Part shown: positions 9,439-18,989 of the stretch, piece by piece
How positions within the stretch are numbered: position 1 is the stretch's first letter
How the letters are laid out: each line of letters starts with the position of its first letter
Source of the DNA: Microcaldota archaeon
Lineage (GTDB): Archaea > Micrarchaeota > Micrarchaeia > Anstonellales > Bilamarchaeaceae
Length of the DNA: 58,028 nucleotides
Assembly (NCBI GenBank): GCA_030648615.1
Contig: JAUSHJ010000009.1
Location: forward strand, 1-58,028
Reading direction: 5' to 3'
Position numbers and translations under genes: made by a program
Notes under the pieces: model-generated
What the model was told of the DNA's origin: nothing
Database searches by the model: none
Seen by the model: only the letters and a program-made list of their open reading frames with translations

Positions 9439-9732
9439 TTAAAATCGTTTCGGTCTATTCTTTGCATTGAAAGGCCCACTAGAATATAAAGCAGCATCAG
9501 ATCCTTCAAAAGAAAACATTGTACCATCAGGAAGACGAATCTCTTCTCCAGGTTTCAACGCTATCGTTTTCTGATTTTTCCAATGAGAAATTTGTATAAC
9601 TACCCTAGAATCAGTTGCGGAGATAACACGCACTTCCATTTTAGCAATGCCTTCAGTTTGAGGAAATGGTTTTAGTAGTCTTCCTGATTTATGAGTACTA
9701 GCAGGTTTAGTTTTTAATGTCTGACGTGTCAT
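9439..9732 (-). CDS. hypothetical protein
   Basis: 97-aa ORF overlapping gatB start by 4 nt. Confidence 0.55.
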   Translation of the reverse strand: MTRQTLKTKPASTHKSGRLLKPFPQTEGIAKMEVRVISATDSRVVIQISHWKNQKTIALKPGEEIRLPDGTMFSFEGSDAALYSSGPFNAKNRPKRF

Positions 9733-11201
9733 GTTAACAACTTCTCTAATTTCTTCCTAATCTCATTTGGATCTCCCTTAAATCCTGCTTTCCTTAAAAC
9801 TTGACCAATAAGGAAGTTAATTGCTTTTGGATCCCCAGCTTTTATCTGGTCAACGGATTTCTGGTTTTCTTTTAAGACTTCTGAGATTACTGAATCAAGA
9901 TCAACACCTTTTTTCTCTGCCAAATCCCCTAGTCCTTTCTTTGGATCGTCAAACATCTTCTTGATTAATTCCTTACCTTCCCTCTCACTGATTTTACCAG
10001 TTTCAATCATCTGCATGAATTCAATTAACTTTTCCGATGATGGACATTTCTCAATTTCATAGTTATGCCAGTTTGCACATTTCAGGAAATCTCCAACTAA
10101 CCATTTAGCGAGAAGATCACTGTTTTTTAAGTACTTGAGACAACTCTGATAGTACGCATAAAGTCCCCTCTTGAATGCTAACTGGTAAGCAATCTGCTTA
10201 GATAATTTATATTTAGAAATAATCTCAGATTCAACTTCTTCTGGCAATTTTTTCATCTGTTTCCAGGCATCCTGAACAAATGCATCATCAATGGTTATTG
10301 GCAATAGATCAGGTTCTCTGATATATCCGTAATCTTCTTCCTGCTCTTTTTTACGTAACAAAATAGTAGTACCGGTTTCTTCGCTATACATTCTAGTTTC
10401 CTGTTCAATTACCTTACCTTGGGCAAATAAGAATGACTGACGACTTAGTTCACTCTTCAATGCTTTCTCCAGTGCATCACTACCAGAAATATTTTTCAAT
10501 TCAACACGTTTCCCGCCGTTTATGCTAATATTGGCATCAGTACGCATTACACCTTCCTGATTAGGATCTATAATATCTAAGTAAGAAAGAAGATGAAATA
10601 ATTTTTTTACATAAGTAACTGCTTCATCTATACTGCGAAAATCAGGATCAGTAACAACTTCGCAAAGTGGTACCCCGCATCTATTATAATCAACTAAAAC
10701 ATATTTTGCAGTTCCGATATGTCCGCCAACATATTCTATTTTACCTGGGTCTTCTTCTATATGAGCACGAGTAATGTGAATGGTTTTCTTTTCCGTGGCG
10801 GCTGTCGCGGAGTGATCGAGGGCTGCGCCCGAGAGATTTGCCCCGTTGGGCAATCGACTTGCACTAACATCTATGGAAAATTCACCTTTAACTGCAATAG
10901 GTTCTTCATATTGAGTTATTTGAAAGCTTTTTGGCAAGTCAGGATAGAAATAGATTTTTCTGTTAAATTTGGAGTTATAATTTATTTTACAGTTCATTAT
11001 CTTTGCAAGCATCAATGCTTTTCTAACTACTTCCTTGTTTAGAGTAGGCTTAGTACCTGGGTAACCTAAGCAAATTTCACATGTATTTTCGTTTGGCTCA
11101 GCACTCGAATTAGTAGAACAACTGCAGAATAATTTACTTTTAGTAGCTAATTGAATGTGAGATTCTAGACCGATCATTAAGTGAATGTTAGTGCCAATCA
11201 T
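9729..11201 (-). CDS. gatB: Asp-tRNA(Asn)/Glu-tRNA(Gln) amidotransferase subunit B with in-frame palindromic insertion
   Basis: GLESHIQLATKSKLFCSCS, YFYPDLPKSFQITQYEEPIA, ITRAHIEEDPGK; insertion SASRLPNGANLSGAALDHSATAA between EFSIDV and TEKKTIHITR. Confidence 0.93.
   Translation of the reverse strand: MIGTNIHLMIGLESHIQLATKSKLFCSCSTNSSAEPNENTCEICLGYPGTKPTLNKEVVRKALMLAKIMNCKINYNSKFNRKIYFYPDLPKSFQITQYEEPIAVKGEFSIDVSASRLPNGANLSGAALDHSATAATEKKTIHITRAHIEEDPGKIEYVGGHIGTAKYVLVDYNRCGVPLCEVVTDPDFRSIDEAVTYVKKLFHLLSYLDIIDPNQEGVMRTDANISINGGKRVELKNISGSDALEKALKSELSRQSFLFAQGKVIEQETRMYSEETGTTILLRKKEQEEDYGYIREPDLLPITIDDAFVQDAWKQMKKLPEEVESEIISKYKLSKQIAYQLAFKRGLYAYYQSCLKYLKNSDLLAKWLVGDFLKCANWHNYEIEKCPSSEKLIEFMQMIETGKISEREGKELIKKMFDDPKKGLGDLAEKKGVDLDSVISEVLKENQKSVDQIKAGDPKAINFLIGQVLRKAGFKGDPNEIRKKLEKLLT
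10797..10862 (-). repeat. palindromic element inside gatB (63-bp core, two inner hairpins plus outer stem)
   Basis: coding strand CAAGTCGATTGCCCaacGGGGCAAATCTCTCGGGCgcaGCCCTCGATCACTCCGCGACAGCCG; 63-bp ungapped match to 38685-38747 (about 70% by hand). Confidence 0.8.
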
Positions 11202-12577
11202 TTGTATTTCACCAAACTCTCAATTTGTTTCCCAAATTCAAATAACGTATTTTCATCTAATGAATCACAGATAACCTGTAAACCAACTGGCATGCTATTT
11301 ACCTTGCCAATGGGAATTGATAGGTGAGGTAGCAATGCTAAATTTGGAGGGATAGTGCAGCTATCCAGAGCATAAATCTCAATCGGTTTCAGTTTAGATA
11401 TTTCATCAAATTTAGGAGCTATGATCGGCATTGACGGTGATAGCAATGCATCGTATTTTTTAAAAAGAATATGGAAATCATGATTTATCTTCTCCCTTAT
11501 CTTGAGGGCTTTTAAGTAGTATTTATCCTTGTAACCAGCAGTCCTCACAAAAGTACCTAGAATAATTCTTCTTTTTTCTTCTGCTGAAAAATACTTTGAA
11601 CGTATGGAAGAAAAATAATCATTGAAACTTCCGGAAAATTCTTCCTGTGCTCCATATCTAAGTCCAGTGTATCTAGATAAATTTGAACTTGCCTCTGCTG
11701 TTGCAATGATATAGTAAGACGCAACTGCGTATTCCAATGAAGGAAGAGATATTTCTTCGTAAGGAATTCCTGTCAATTCGATAGATTTCCAAAATGCAGT
11801 TAATATCTTTTCATCTACACCCTGAAGCATTTCCTTAATGATTGCAACTTTCTTAACTTTTTTTGCTGGTTTTTCCTGCACCACTAAACTAGTCTCGTCT
11901 TTAGCATCCTTTCCGAATATTACCCTAGCTAATTGCTCTGCTTCAGAAACAGTTTTTCCCATGGTACCTATTTTATCTAAACTATTTGCGTAGTCAATGA
12001 GTCCGTAACGGCTTACCCTTCCGTAACTCGGAGTAAAACCTACAACACCGCAAAATGCCGCAGGCGAAGTAATGCTTCCACCAGTAGATTCTGAAAGTGA
12101 GAGATGGGTTGGTGCAAGTCGCTCCGCGACAGTTGAATTGGAAGAGAATGCAGCAGTTGCAGCACCGGAACCACCGGAACTTCCACCTGAACTTCTTGAA
12201 ATGTCGTGAGGATTTTTTGGTATAGGTATCCCTTCACCAACGTTTACGTTGAAAGTCCCGAAACCGAAATCATCCATGGTTGTTTTCCCGATAATGATTC
12301 CGCCTTCTTGCTCAATGCGTTCGATAACTGTCGCGTTATAAGTTGGTACATAATTGGAAAGGATTGCACTCCCTGCAGTAGTCTTGATTCCTTTGGTACA
12401 TATGTTATCCTTAACTGAGATTATAATTCCGTGAAGCGCTCCTTTTTTCTTTGAAATGGTAAGTTCATTCGCACGTTTTCTTGCGTAGTCCTCAGTGGTG
12501 GTTACGAAGCACGTATATTTTTTATTTATTTTGTGCAATTCTTCAATTGCTTTTTCAGTGGATTCTGTAACACTCAT
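11198..12577 (-). CDS. gatA: amidotransferase subunit A with short in-frame palindromic insertion
   Basis: amidase signature GGSSGGSGAATAA...STGGSI; ORF track extends to a TTG at 12619 but ATG at ~12577 fits better downstream of gatC. Confidence 0.93.
   Translation of the reverse strand: MSVTESTEKAIEELHKINKKYTCFVTTTEDYARKRANELTISKKKGALHGIIISVKDNICTKGIKTTAGSAILSNYVPTYNATVIERIEQEGGIIIGKTTMDDFGFGTFNVNVGEGIPIPKNPHDISRSSGGSSGGSGAATAAFSSNSTVAERLAPTHLSLSESTGGSITSPAAFCGVVGFTPSYGRVSRYGLIDYANSLDKIGTMGKTVSEAEQLARVIFGKDAKDETSLVVQEKPAKKVKKVAIIKEMLQGVDEKILTAFWKSIELTGIPYEEISLPSLEYAVASYYIIATAEASSNLSRYTGLRYGAQEEFSGSFNDYFSSIRSKYFSAEEKRRIILGTFVRTAGYKDKYYLKALKIREKINHDFHILFKKYDALLSPSMPIIAPKFDEISKLKPIEIYALDSCTIPPNLALLPHLSIPIGKVNSMPVGLQVICDSLDENTLFEFGKQIESLVKYK
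12115..12135 (+). repeat. short (outer-stem only) form of the palindromic element inside gatA
   Basis: GTGCAAGTCGCTCCGCGACAGTTG on plus strand; encodes the extra SSNSTVAERLAP in GatA. Confidence 0.7.
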
Positions 12578-12578
12578 G

Positions 12579-12863
12579 TTAATCAACAAGTTTCGGAGCT
12601 TTGAATTTTTTGTTTTCAACTAATTTGGTATTGGAAAATGGATCGATAATATGTTTCTCTGATTTGTCTTCTCTAAAACTTCGTTCCGTAACAGGTTTTG
12701 ATTCTTCAACAGATTCATTGAACTCATCTACCTTAGAGAAAACTTGCAAAACTTCGTCTATCTCACCAACTAGGCGTTCTTCTTCTTCGTTTGTAAGAGT
12801 TATTCTAGCGATTTTAGCTGCTTTTCTAAGTGCGATTTTATTATCAATCATAATCTCAGCCAA
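12579..12863 (-). CDS. gatC: amidotransferase subunit C
   Basis: KIARITLTNEEEERLVGEIDEVLQVFSKVDEFN...; adjacent to gatA. Confidence 0.9.
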   Translation of the reverse strand: MAEIMIDNKIALRKAAKIARITLTNEEEERLVGEIDEVLQVFSKVDEFNESVEESKPVTERSFREDKSEKHIIDPFSNTKLVENKKFKAPKLVD

Positions 12864-12947
12864 TTACTTCAAATTATTAAAAACATAGGGACGCTCGATA
12901 CTCTCGCTTTAATTTCTTAAGCAATTATTTGACCCGATAAACTTCTG

Positions 12948-12968
12948 CCAGGTCGCTACGCGACAGAC
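12948..12968 (+). repeat. intergenic short palindromic element
   Basis: CAGGTCGCtacGCGACAGACAA, same core as gatA and 38.7-kb copies. Confidence 0.5.
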
Positions 12969-13068
12969 AATCTGACTCCTAACAATGTTATGAGATAATG
13001 TTTATAATCTGTTAAGGTATAGGGTATGAGAAAAAATTCCGATTTTATTTCGGTAATGAGGTGAATTA

Positions 13069-13476
13069 ATGGTTAATTTCGTAGCAATAGTAATCGCTGC
13101 AGTAGTAAGTTTTGTATTAGGAATGATTTGGTTCGGTCCATTATTCGGTAAAACATGGATGAAACTAACAGGTGTTAGTGAAAAGGACGCAGCAAAAGGC
13201 AAAAAAGGAGATAATATGCCAATGTTGCTTGTTGCACAATTTGTAACTGCACTTGTCACAGCATACGTACTTTCAATGTTTGTAGGTTTCGTAGGTGCTA
13301 AAGATGCCATGAGTGGAGCAATGGTAGGTTTCTGGGCGTGGTTAGGATTCCTTGCTACAACTAGCTTAGGCATGGTATTGTGGGAAGGAAAACCAATGGA
13401 ACTTTACCTGCTCAAGAACGGACATATGTTTGTGGAATTACTCTTAATGGGAGCAATTCTTGCAGTAATGGTTTAA
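13069..13476 (+). CDS. DUF1761-like membrane protein
   Basis: VLGMIWFGPLFGKTWMKLTG... and four TM segments. Confidence 0.75.
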   Translation: MVNFVAIVIAAVVSFVLGMIWFGPLFGKTWMKLTGVSEKDAAKGKKGDNMPMLLVAQFVTALVTAYVLSMFVGFVGAKDAMSGAMVGFWAWLGFLATTSLGMVLWEGKPMELYLLKNGHMFVELLLMGAILAVMV

Positions 13477-13540
13477 TTTTTCTTTCTTTTTATTTTTTCA
13501 GTTTTATCTTCTTTTTTTTAGTTTTTACTTTGTCCTTAAC

Positions 13541-13963
13541 CTAAGAATGAGGATATGAAAAAAGATTCAGGTGAAGATGCTTAAGTCTTCGGAAACTCAA
13601 ACCTTCAACTTTAGGACTAAAACCAAAAGTAAGTAAATGTCGTTCATCTTCTGGCTCTGGAACTATATAATCTCCAATTATTCTTCTGTCTACTTTAGTT
13701 TTCCTATAACACTTTTTTTTCTTTAACTTCTTTACTCTCGGTTCCCTTCCGCTCATCTTTCGCATTATTCCTTCTGTTTTAACTGTGGCTTCAATAGTAC
13801 GAACAGCTTTTTGGTCAGAATGAAGAACATGGCACGGGTAGCAGATATATTCGCCGCCATAAGTCCACTGATAATCAGTAACTAAACCATTAGAGAACAG
13901 GCAACGCTTCATTCTCCTCACCCTAGGTAATTTAGAACTTAGGTTATTTATATATGTTTTCAT
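13541..13963 (-). CDS. hypothetical protein
   Basis: 140-aa basic ORF with CxxC (CYPC). Confidence 0.5.
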   Translation of the reverse strand: MKTYINNLSSKLPRVRRMKRCLFSNGLVTDYQWTYGGEYICYPCHVLHSDQKAVRTIEATVKTEGIMRKMSGREPRVKKLKKKKCYRKTKVDRRIIGDYIVPEPEDERHLLTFGFSPKVEGLSFRRLKHLHLNLFSYPHS

Positions 13964-14074
13964 GGTTTTTATGTGTAAATTTACAAAAGTAGTGTTAGAT
14001 AATATACTGATTAGCTATTTGATTGATTTTAGAGAGTATTTTCAGATAACACATATTGACCTTTAGATAAAATA

Positions 14075-14929
14075 TTACGGATCTTTTTTATTTAAATTTT
14101 TAAAAGATTTGCTGGTTTTTTCATTCCAGAAACTAGGTAAAGAGTTTTTTATATATCCTCTGAACATATCAGAATACACATAGGTTAGTTTGTTTTCAGA
14201 CAAAGTAAACTCATTGAAAGAAGTTTCGGCTTCTAAATAAACTTCCTTGATCTTTTTTCTTTCAAAATCCTTTTGCAATAAAGAAGATTTTCTAAGTAAA
14301 AGATAATCTGCCTGTCTTATTGCATTTACTTCTAAATTTGCTGAATTCTGAGAAATGAATAATACGCTTAAATCCTTGTGCCTTGCAATCAGGATAAATT
14401 CGCTCAGTATCTTGTTGGCGTTTGTCATAGAACCTCTTGAAGAGAAAAGAATGCCACCTTCATCTATAAGTACAAATGCACCATTTTGTACATCTCCTAT
14501 TTCGTTAACATTTTTTATCCATTTAGGAAGACTTTCTTCCAAAAAACCCATTGCAAAAACAGGCTTTCCTTCTCTTGCGTAAATGTTTTCTAAAATACGC
14601 ATCCCCAATGCACTCTTGCCACTTCCTCTGGAACCAAGTATAAGTCCGATCGTACTCTTGGATTCAAGAAGATGTTTTTCAAATTCATCAAAAGAACCAT
14701 TTAGAGTTTTTAAAACTTCAAATTTTTTATAAGAAGCATTAACTACTGGTTTTTTTGATTCTTTTTTCTTTTTCTGAATATCGTTTTTCACGTTTTTAAT
14801 AATAAAAAGAAAAATTGAATAGATAAATTTTGCAATTAGTGATAATAAAACAAATGATTTGCCTACAATAAACTTGATTAGCCTAAAGATAATAGAAAAG
14901 AATGATTCAACCAAAGATTTTTTTGTCAT
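14075..14929 (-). CDS. P-loop ATPase, Zot/FtsK-HerA-like, membrane-anchored
   Basis: GSRGSGKS Walker A, GAFVLIDEGG Walker B, SVLFISQN; N-terminal hydrophobic segment. Confidence 0.7.
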   Translation of the reverse strand: MTKKSLVESFFSIIFRLIKFIVGKSFVLLSLIAKFIYSIFLFIIKNVKNDIQKKKKESKKPVVNASYKKFEVLKTLNGSFDEFEKHLLESKSTIGLILGSRGSGKSALGMRILENIYAREGKPVFAMGFLEESLPKWIKNVNEIGDVQNGAFVLIDEGGILFSSRGSMTNANKILSEFILIARHKDLSVLFISQNSANLEVNAIRQADYLLLRKSSLLQKDFERKKIKEVYLEAETSFNEFTLSENKLTYVYSDMFRGYIKNSLPSFWNEKTSKSFKNLNKKDP

Positions 14930-15017
14930 AAGTAAAGTAAATAACGATGTTATTTATTAAGCTGTATTTGAATCAGATTATGTGATTTTAGTAGCAATTG
15001 AGATTAGAGATATAAAA

Positions 15018-16130
15018 CTAAGTTGCAGCCAGCTGTTCCAATGCTCTAATTGTAGCTTCTCTTGATGCTTCACGCACACCCAAACATCGTATGGATAATC
15101 GTTGTATTGCGAAATCAGGATCAAAACCATAGCCTTCTAACGAATTCGTTTCTATTCTGTCACCTTTTGTTCCTTCACCAACTCTTGTTTCTCCAACTTC
15201 TTTCAGTGTAGCAACTGGACTTGGAAATGATGGTCTTTGAGCTCCTCCTGGAATACTCGATAAATTACCGGAAAAAGGTCTAGTTGGCATTGAACTACCA
15301 CCCTTAGTAGCACCGAAATCAAATGGTAACACGTCACCACGACTACTGCCCAGGTAAGAATCTAATGCTTCTAAACCTTTAATCTTATCAGAGAGATTTC
15401 TAATATCAAATGCCTTCCTCAATCGATAAATATAAATATCAAGTGTTCCTGCATTTTCAGGAGTTGCAGCAAGCTCAGCTGCTGATAAATTAACAAGCAT
15501 TTCAGCACTGAAATGAGTTTGATGACGAGGATCTGCAAATACTTGTAGGTATGTTCTTAGTGGAGTAAAAAACTGATCAATAATTTTACCTCCAAATCTT
15601 GCAACTGCACCAAAATAGTTATCGCTAGCTCCTAACTGTTTTCCATCAATACTCAACATCACACTAAATTCTGGCTTAAATTGCTCTTCTACTGGCGCAT
15701 CTGCTCTTGGAAATGGCAAAAATGTAACTACTTCTATTGTTGGCCGAGTTGTTGAAGAAACAGATAATTTCCTAGTTACTTCAGCAGGAAAATCTTCTGC
15801 AGGCCTAGTTCTTGTGAGAATAGGCATTGTCCAGGCAAAATCCATTCCTTCATTTGGAACAAGTATTCTTGACGGAGCATAAATGCCGATATCCATAGGA
15901 ACTGGCATTATAACTCCGACACCTTCTGGAAATTCAGTTGCAAAATCCATTCTTCTTGAGATTCCTTTTTTCTCATCTCTAACTGGAGTTACCCATTTTA
16001 ATCCAGCAACTTGTTCTCTACTGCCCTCTAGAGCTTTGGCTACATTCCATGCACGTTCTACAGCTTTAGCTCTTCTACTTGCTGCAATTTTTTCTTGAAA
16101 TGCTAATACTTTTGCTACTTGTTCTGCCAT
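15018..16130 (-). CDS. hypothetical protein
   Basis: 370-aa ORF. Confidence 0.65.
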   Translation of the reverse strand: MAEQVAKVLAFQEKIAASRRAKAVERAWNVAKALEGSREQVAGLKWVTPVRDEKKGISRRMDFATEFPEGVGVIMPVPMDIGIYAPSRILVPNEGMDFAWTMPILTRTRPAEDFPAEVTRKLSVSSTTRPTIEVVTFLPFPRADAPVEEQFKPEFSVMLSIDGKQLGASDNYFGAVARFGGKIIDQFFTPLRTYLQVFADPRHQTHFSAEMLVNLSAAELAATPENAGTLDIYIYRLRKAFDIRNLSDKIKGLEALDSYLGSSRGDVLPFDFGATKGGSSMPTRPFSGNLSSIPGGAQRPSFPSPVATLKEVGETRVGEGTKGDRIETNSLEGYGFDPDFAIQRLSIRCLGVREASREATIRALEQLAAT

Positions 16131-16248
16131 AAATAGAGTTTACTACTGAAATATTTATAAAACTAACTTTTACACTTTTACCCACTAATTAGATGTATAA
16201 ATATCACTTTAGCAAATATTTATTTACCTTCATATTCTAGATCTAGAA

Positions 16249-17196
16249 ATGAATACACGAAATAAAAGCGCAGCGTATTTGATATTTGGACTTTTACTAA
16301 TTGGGATTATTCTTATTAGTGGTTGTATCAAAAGCTCTGTAGAAAAAATAAACGATTTAAATCTAATATATTCTGAAAATATTTCTCATAAAAATCAAAC
16401 GTCCCAAGAAAAAGAAAATGCTGATCAATTTGAATTATCCGCTTCAAACGTATCAATTGATAAAAAACAAAATACCTCAACCATTTATTCAAACGAAGAA
16501 TCTGCTGTCTCCAGTTCTGAAGAAGTTAATCAAACGGAACAAACTGAAACCGCTAACGATAACAGTAAGCCTGTTCTAAAAAACTTAGGTATAAACATAG
16601 AATCTTGGGACAGAAATACAAATAAAGCTGGAGATTTTTTATTTGAAAACAAAGAATATGTCTTCAAAAACTATGTTGATGATAAAATATTTACTGAGTT
16701 TGGTTTAAAAACAGCCAATAATGATGGAAGAGAAAAGTTACTTCCAGAAATAGGATTTAATGTTCCTGTAGGTACTAAAGTCATATCCCCAATTAATGGA
16801 GTTATCACAGATATAAAATTTTATGAGCCTTCACAAGACTATCTTATTTCTATGAAAGCAGATGAATCTTCACCTTTGATGGTTGGATTTGAACATATTT
16901 ACAATCTGCGCATAAAAGTAGGAGATAAGGTCTTAGTAGGTCAAGAATTAGCCGAAGTGTCTCCTTCCTATGGCAGAACAGAATTTGGAAATGTTGAAAT
17001 AAATATATGGACTGGAGGTCAGAATATTTACAAATATTGCCCATTCGAATTTTTAGATGAACCATTGAAGCCAATTTATGAAAGAAAACTCAACCAATTA
17101 GCAAATGATTGGGAAGAATTTCTTGGAAAAGACATTTACAAACAAGAGGAATGGGTTTCTCCTGGTTGTTTATTGCACAACATAACTGAAAGATAG
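16249..17196 (+). CDS. lipoprotein with degenerate M23/LytM-like domain
   Basis: lipobox LISGC; VPVGTKVISPINGVITDIKF...KVGDKVLVGQELAEV. Confidence 0.65.
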   Translation: MNTRNKSAAYLIFGLLLIGIILISGCIKSSVEKINDLNLIYSENISHKNQTSQEKENADQFELSASNVSIDKKQNTSTIYSNEESAVSSSEEVNQTEQTETANDNSKPVLKNLGINIESWDRNTNKAGDFLFENKEYVFKNYVDDKIFTEFGLKTANNDGREKLLPEIGFNVPVGTKVISPINGVITDIKFYEPSQDYLISMKADESSPLMVGFEHIYNLRIKVGDKVLVGQELAEVSPSYGRTEFGNVEINIWTGGQNIYKYCPFEFLDEPLKPIYERKLNQLANDWEEFLGKDIYKQEEWVSPGCLLHNITER

Positions 17197-17312
17197 ATGT
17201 TACACTCCTAGTCTTAGTAAGAGTATGCCTTCCAGCAACTTGAATCCGTTTACTTCTTCCCAAACGTCTCTATTATTCCGATATCTTTTTTGCTAAAACC
17301 TTCTTTCTTGAA

Positions 17313-18023
17313 TTAACTTATTACCTGTTCATGTGTAAGACCTTTTTCCATACGAAGCAGATAAACGTCCCTAAGCAAATGCCACGTATCCCTATTTTTC
17401 AGCCATGATAAAATAGGTGCACGAATCTGATACTTCTCAAGAAGCTCGGTAAAGCGATTGAATAATTGACCTTCTATTTTCAAGTGCTCTGCCTGGTTCT
17501 CGCATTCCTCTTTGATGGCGTTCCAATCAAATTTACGACCAGGCTCACTTATTAGTAATGAGATATCTTCAATATCTTTTGGTCTTTCGGTTATTCCTTT
17601 GAATAGAGAAATATCTTCATTTGAAATCAAGAAAACACTTAGCTTCCCCAAGCCAGAGTATTTTGTAGCTCTCTTTATCATGTTTTCAGATAAAACAAGC
17701 ATGTTGCAAACTTTTACATGAAACAAATCGAAACCAGCTCTGTCCGGATGCCTAAGTATTGAAGAAGCGCCTAGTTGTTTATACTCTCCCTCAGTCTTCA
17801 ATATTCGTTCGTATCCCAGTGCAGTCAGTGCATTCTCAAAAAGTGTGAGATCTTCCATTGAAGTAAATATCACATCAACATCTTTAGTAAAGTCTTTCAA
17901 ATTTTTAAGAGACATGGCGCAGCCACCAATCAAATAGATGGTAATCTTTCTAAGTAATCTACTCCCCACTGCATTCAGATCACTCAACAAATCCTCTTTT
18001 TTGTATAATCTAGTCTCTTGCAT
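17313..18023 (-). CDS. nucleotidyltransferase, DUF6036/AbiEii-like
   Basis: YLIGGCAMSLKNLKDFTKDVDVIF NTase core. Confidence 0.7.
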   Translation of the reverse strand: MQETRLYKKEDLLSDLNAVGSRLLRKITIYLIGGCAMSLKNLKDFTKDVDVIFTSMEDLTLFENALTALGYERILKTEGEYKQLGASSILRHPDRAGFDLFHVKVCNMLVLSENMIKRATKYSGLGKLSVFLISNEDISLFKGITERPKDIEDISLLISEPGRKFDWNAIKEECENQAEHLKIEGQLFNRFTELLEKYQIRAPILSWLKNRDTWHLLRDVYLLRMEKGLTHEQVIS

Positions 18024-18936
18024 AGTCTCGCCTCACTTCAAGATATTCTGCGTATGATGATAGTGATTCGCCTATTTTTTGACCTTTTGTTTTTATGTAT
18101 TCTAAAATACCTATAACTTGTTTCTCAACCTCATATATTTTAGGTAAATGTCCCAATTCTTTTAGTGTTAGCTTGTTCAGGTCAGCAAAGAGAGTGCAAT
18201 ATAGAGTATACCTATAGTCACGAACTGAGAATGCAAGAGCATGGATGAAAACCTCTTCTTTTGTTGGCTCTCTGACATAATTAACAAAAAAACTATCATC
18301 TGTTAAAAAAAGCGGAACGTGGTATTTGTGAAATAGACTAAATCCAGTATTGACAAAACCTGACAGAGCATTTTGAGGTGATTTTAGCAAGACATTATTC
18401 CCAAAAACTTTGATTTCTTTCCAAGTTATTTTTTGATTTTCTAAACGTTCTAAAAAATAAGAGAAAAAAACTGAATAAAACTGGCGAATTAGTGATTTAT
18501 ACTCATCTCTCAATTTGTATACACCTTTCTTTGGTTGATAGACAAATAATTTTTCTTGAAGATGAGCTAAAATGCGCTTTAATGTAGAAATAGAGTAACC
18601 TGTAATTAGTTTCAATTTTGCAATGGTAAAATGATTTTCTAAAACTTGAAAAAGTACGTTTAGTTTTTTTCCTTCCAATAATTCGGCCAAACTTTCTTTT
18701 GGGTAATGAACTAAAAGCTCCTTGAGAACACCTCTGATAGAAGAATCTAGAATTAGTTGTTTTCTTCTGCCTCTAGATTTAATTATCTTGAACTTCTCTA
18801 GCTCATTTAGTGCTTCTGAAATTCGATTTAGCCTTAAATTATTTTCCTTGGAAATTTTAGCAGCCGTGCTAGGGTTTTCAGCAATTGCAATAAGTAGTAC
18901 CCACGCATTTTTAGACAATTCTGGAAATATTAACAT
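18010..18936 (-). CDS. winged-helix regulator paired with the nucleotidyltransferase
   Basis: NAWVLLIAIAENPSTAAKISKENNLRLNRISEALNELEKFKII wHTH; 14-nt overlap with NTase gene. Confidence 0.7.
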   Translation of the reverse strand: MLIFPELSKNAWVLLIAIAENPSTAAKISKENNLRLNRISEALNELEKFKIIKSRGRRKQLILDSSIRGVLKELLVHYPKESLAELLEGKKLNVLFQVLENHFTIAKLKLITGYSISTLKRILAHLQEKLFVYQPKKGVYKLRDEYKSLIRQFYSVFFSYFLERLENQKITWKEIKVFGNNVLLKSPQNALSGFVNTGFSLFHKYHVPLFLTDDSFFVNYVREPTKEEVFIHALAFSVRDYRYTLYCTLFADLNKLTLKELGHLPKIYEVEKQVIGILEYIKTKGQKIGESLSSYAEYLEVRRDYARD

Positions 18937-18989
18937 AGTATCATATTTAGGAAGTAGTATTTAAATAACTTCCGTTTTTTGATACTTTA

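Noticed and set aside
12578-12619. N-terminal extension of GatA from TTG 12619
   Set aside because: Overlaps the conserved gatC C-terminus; ATG near 12577 is the more natural start.
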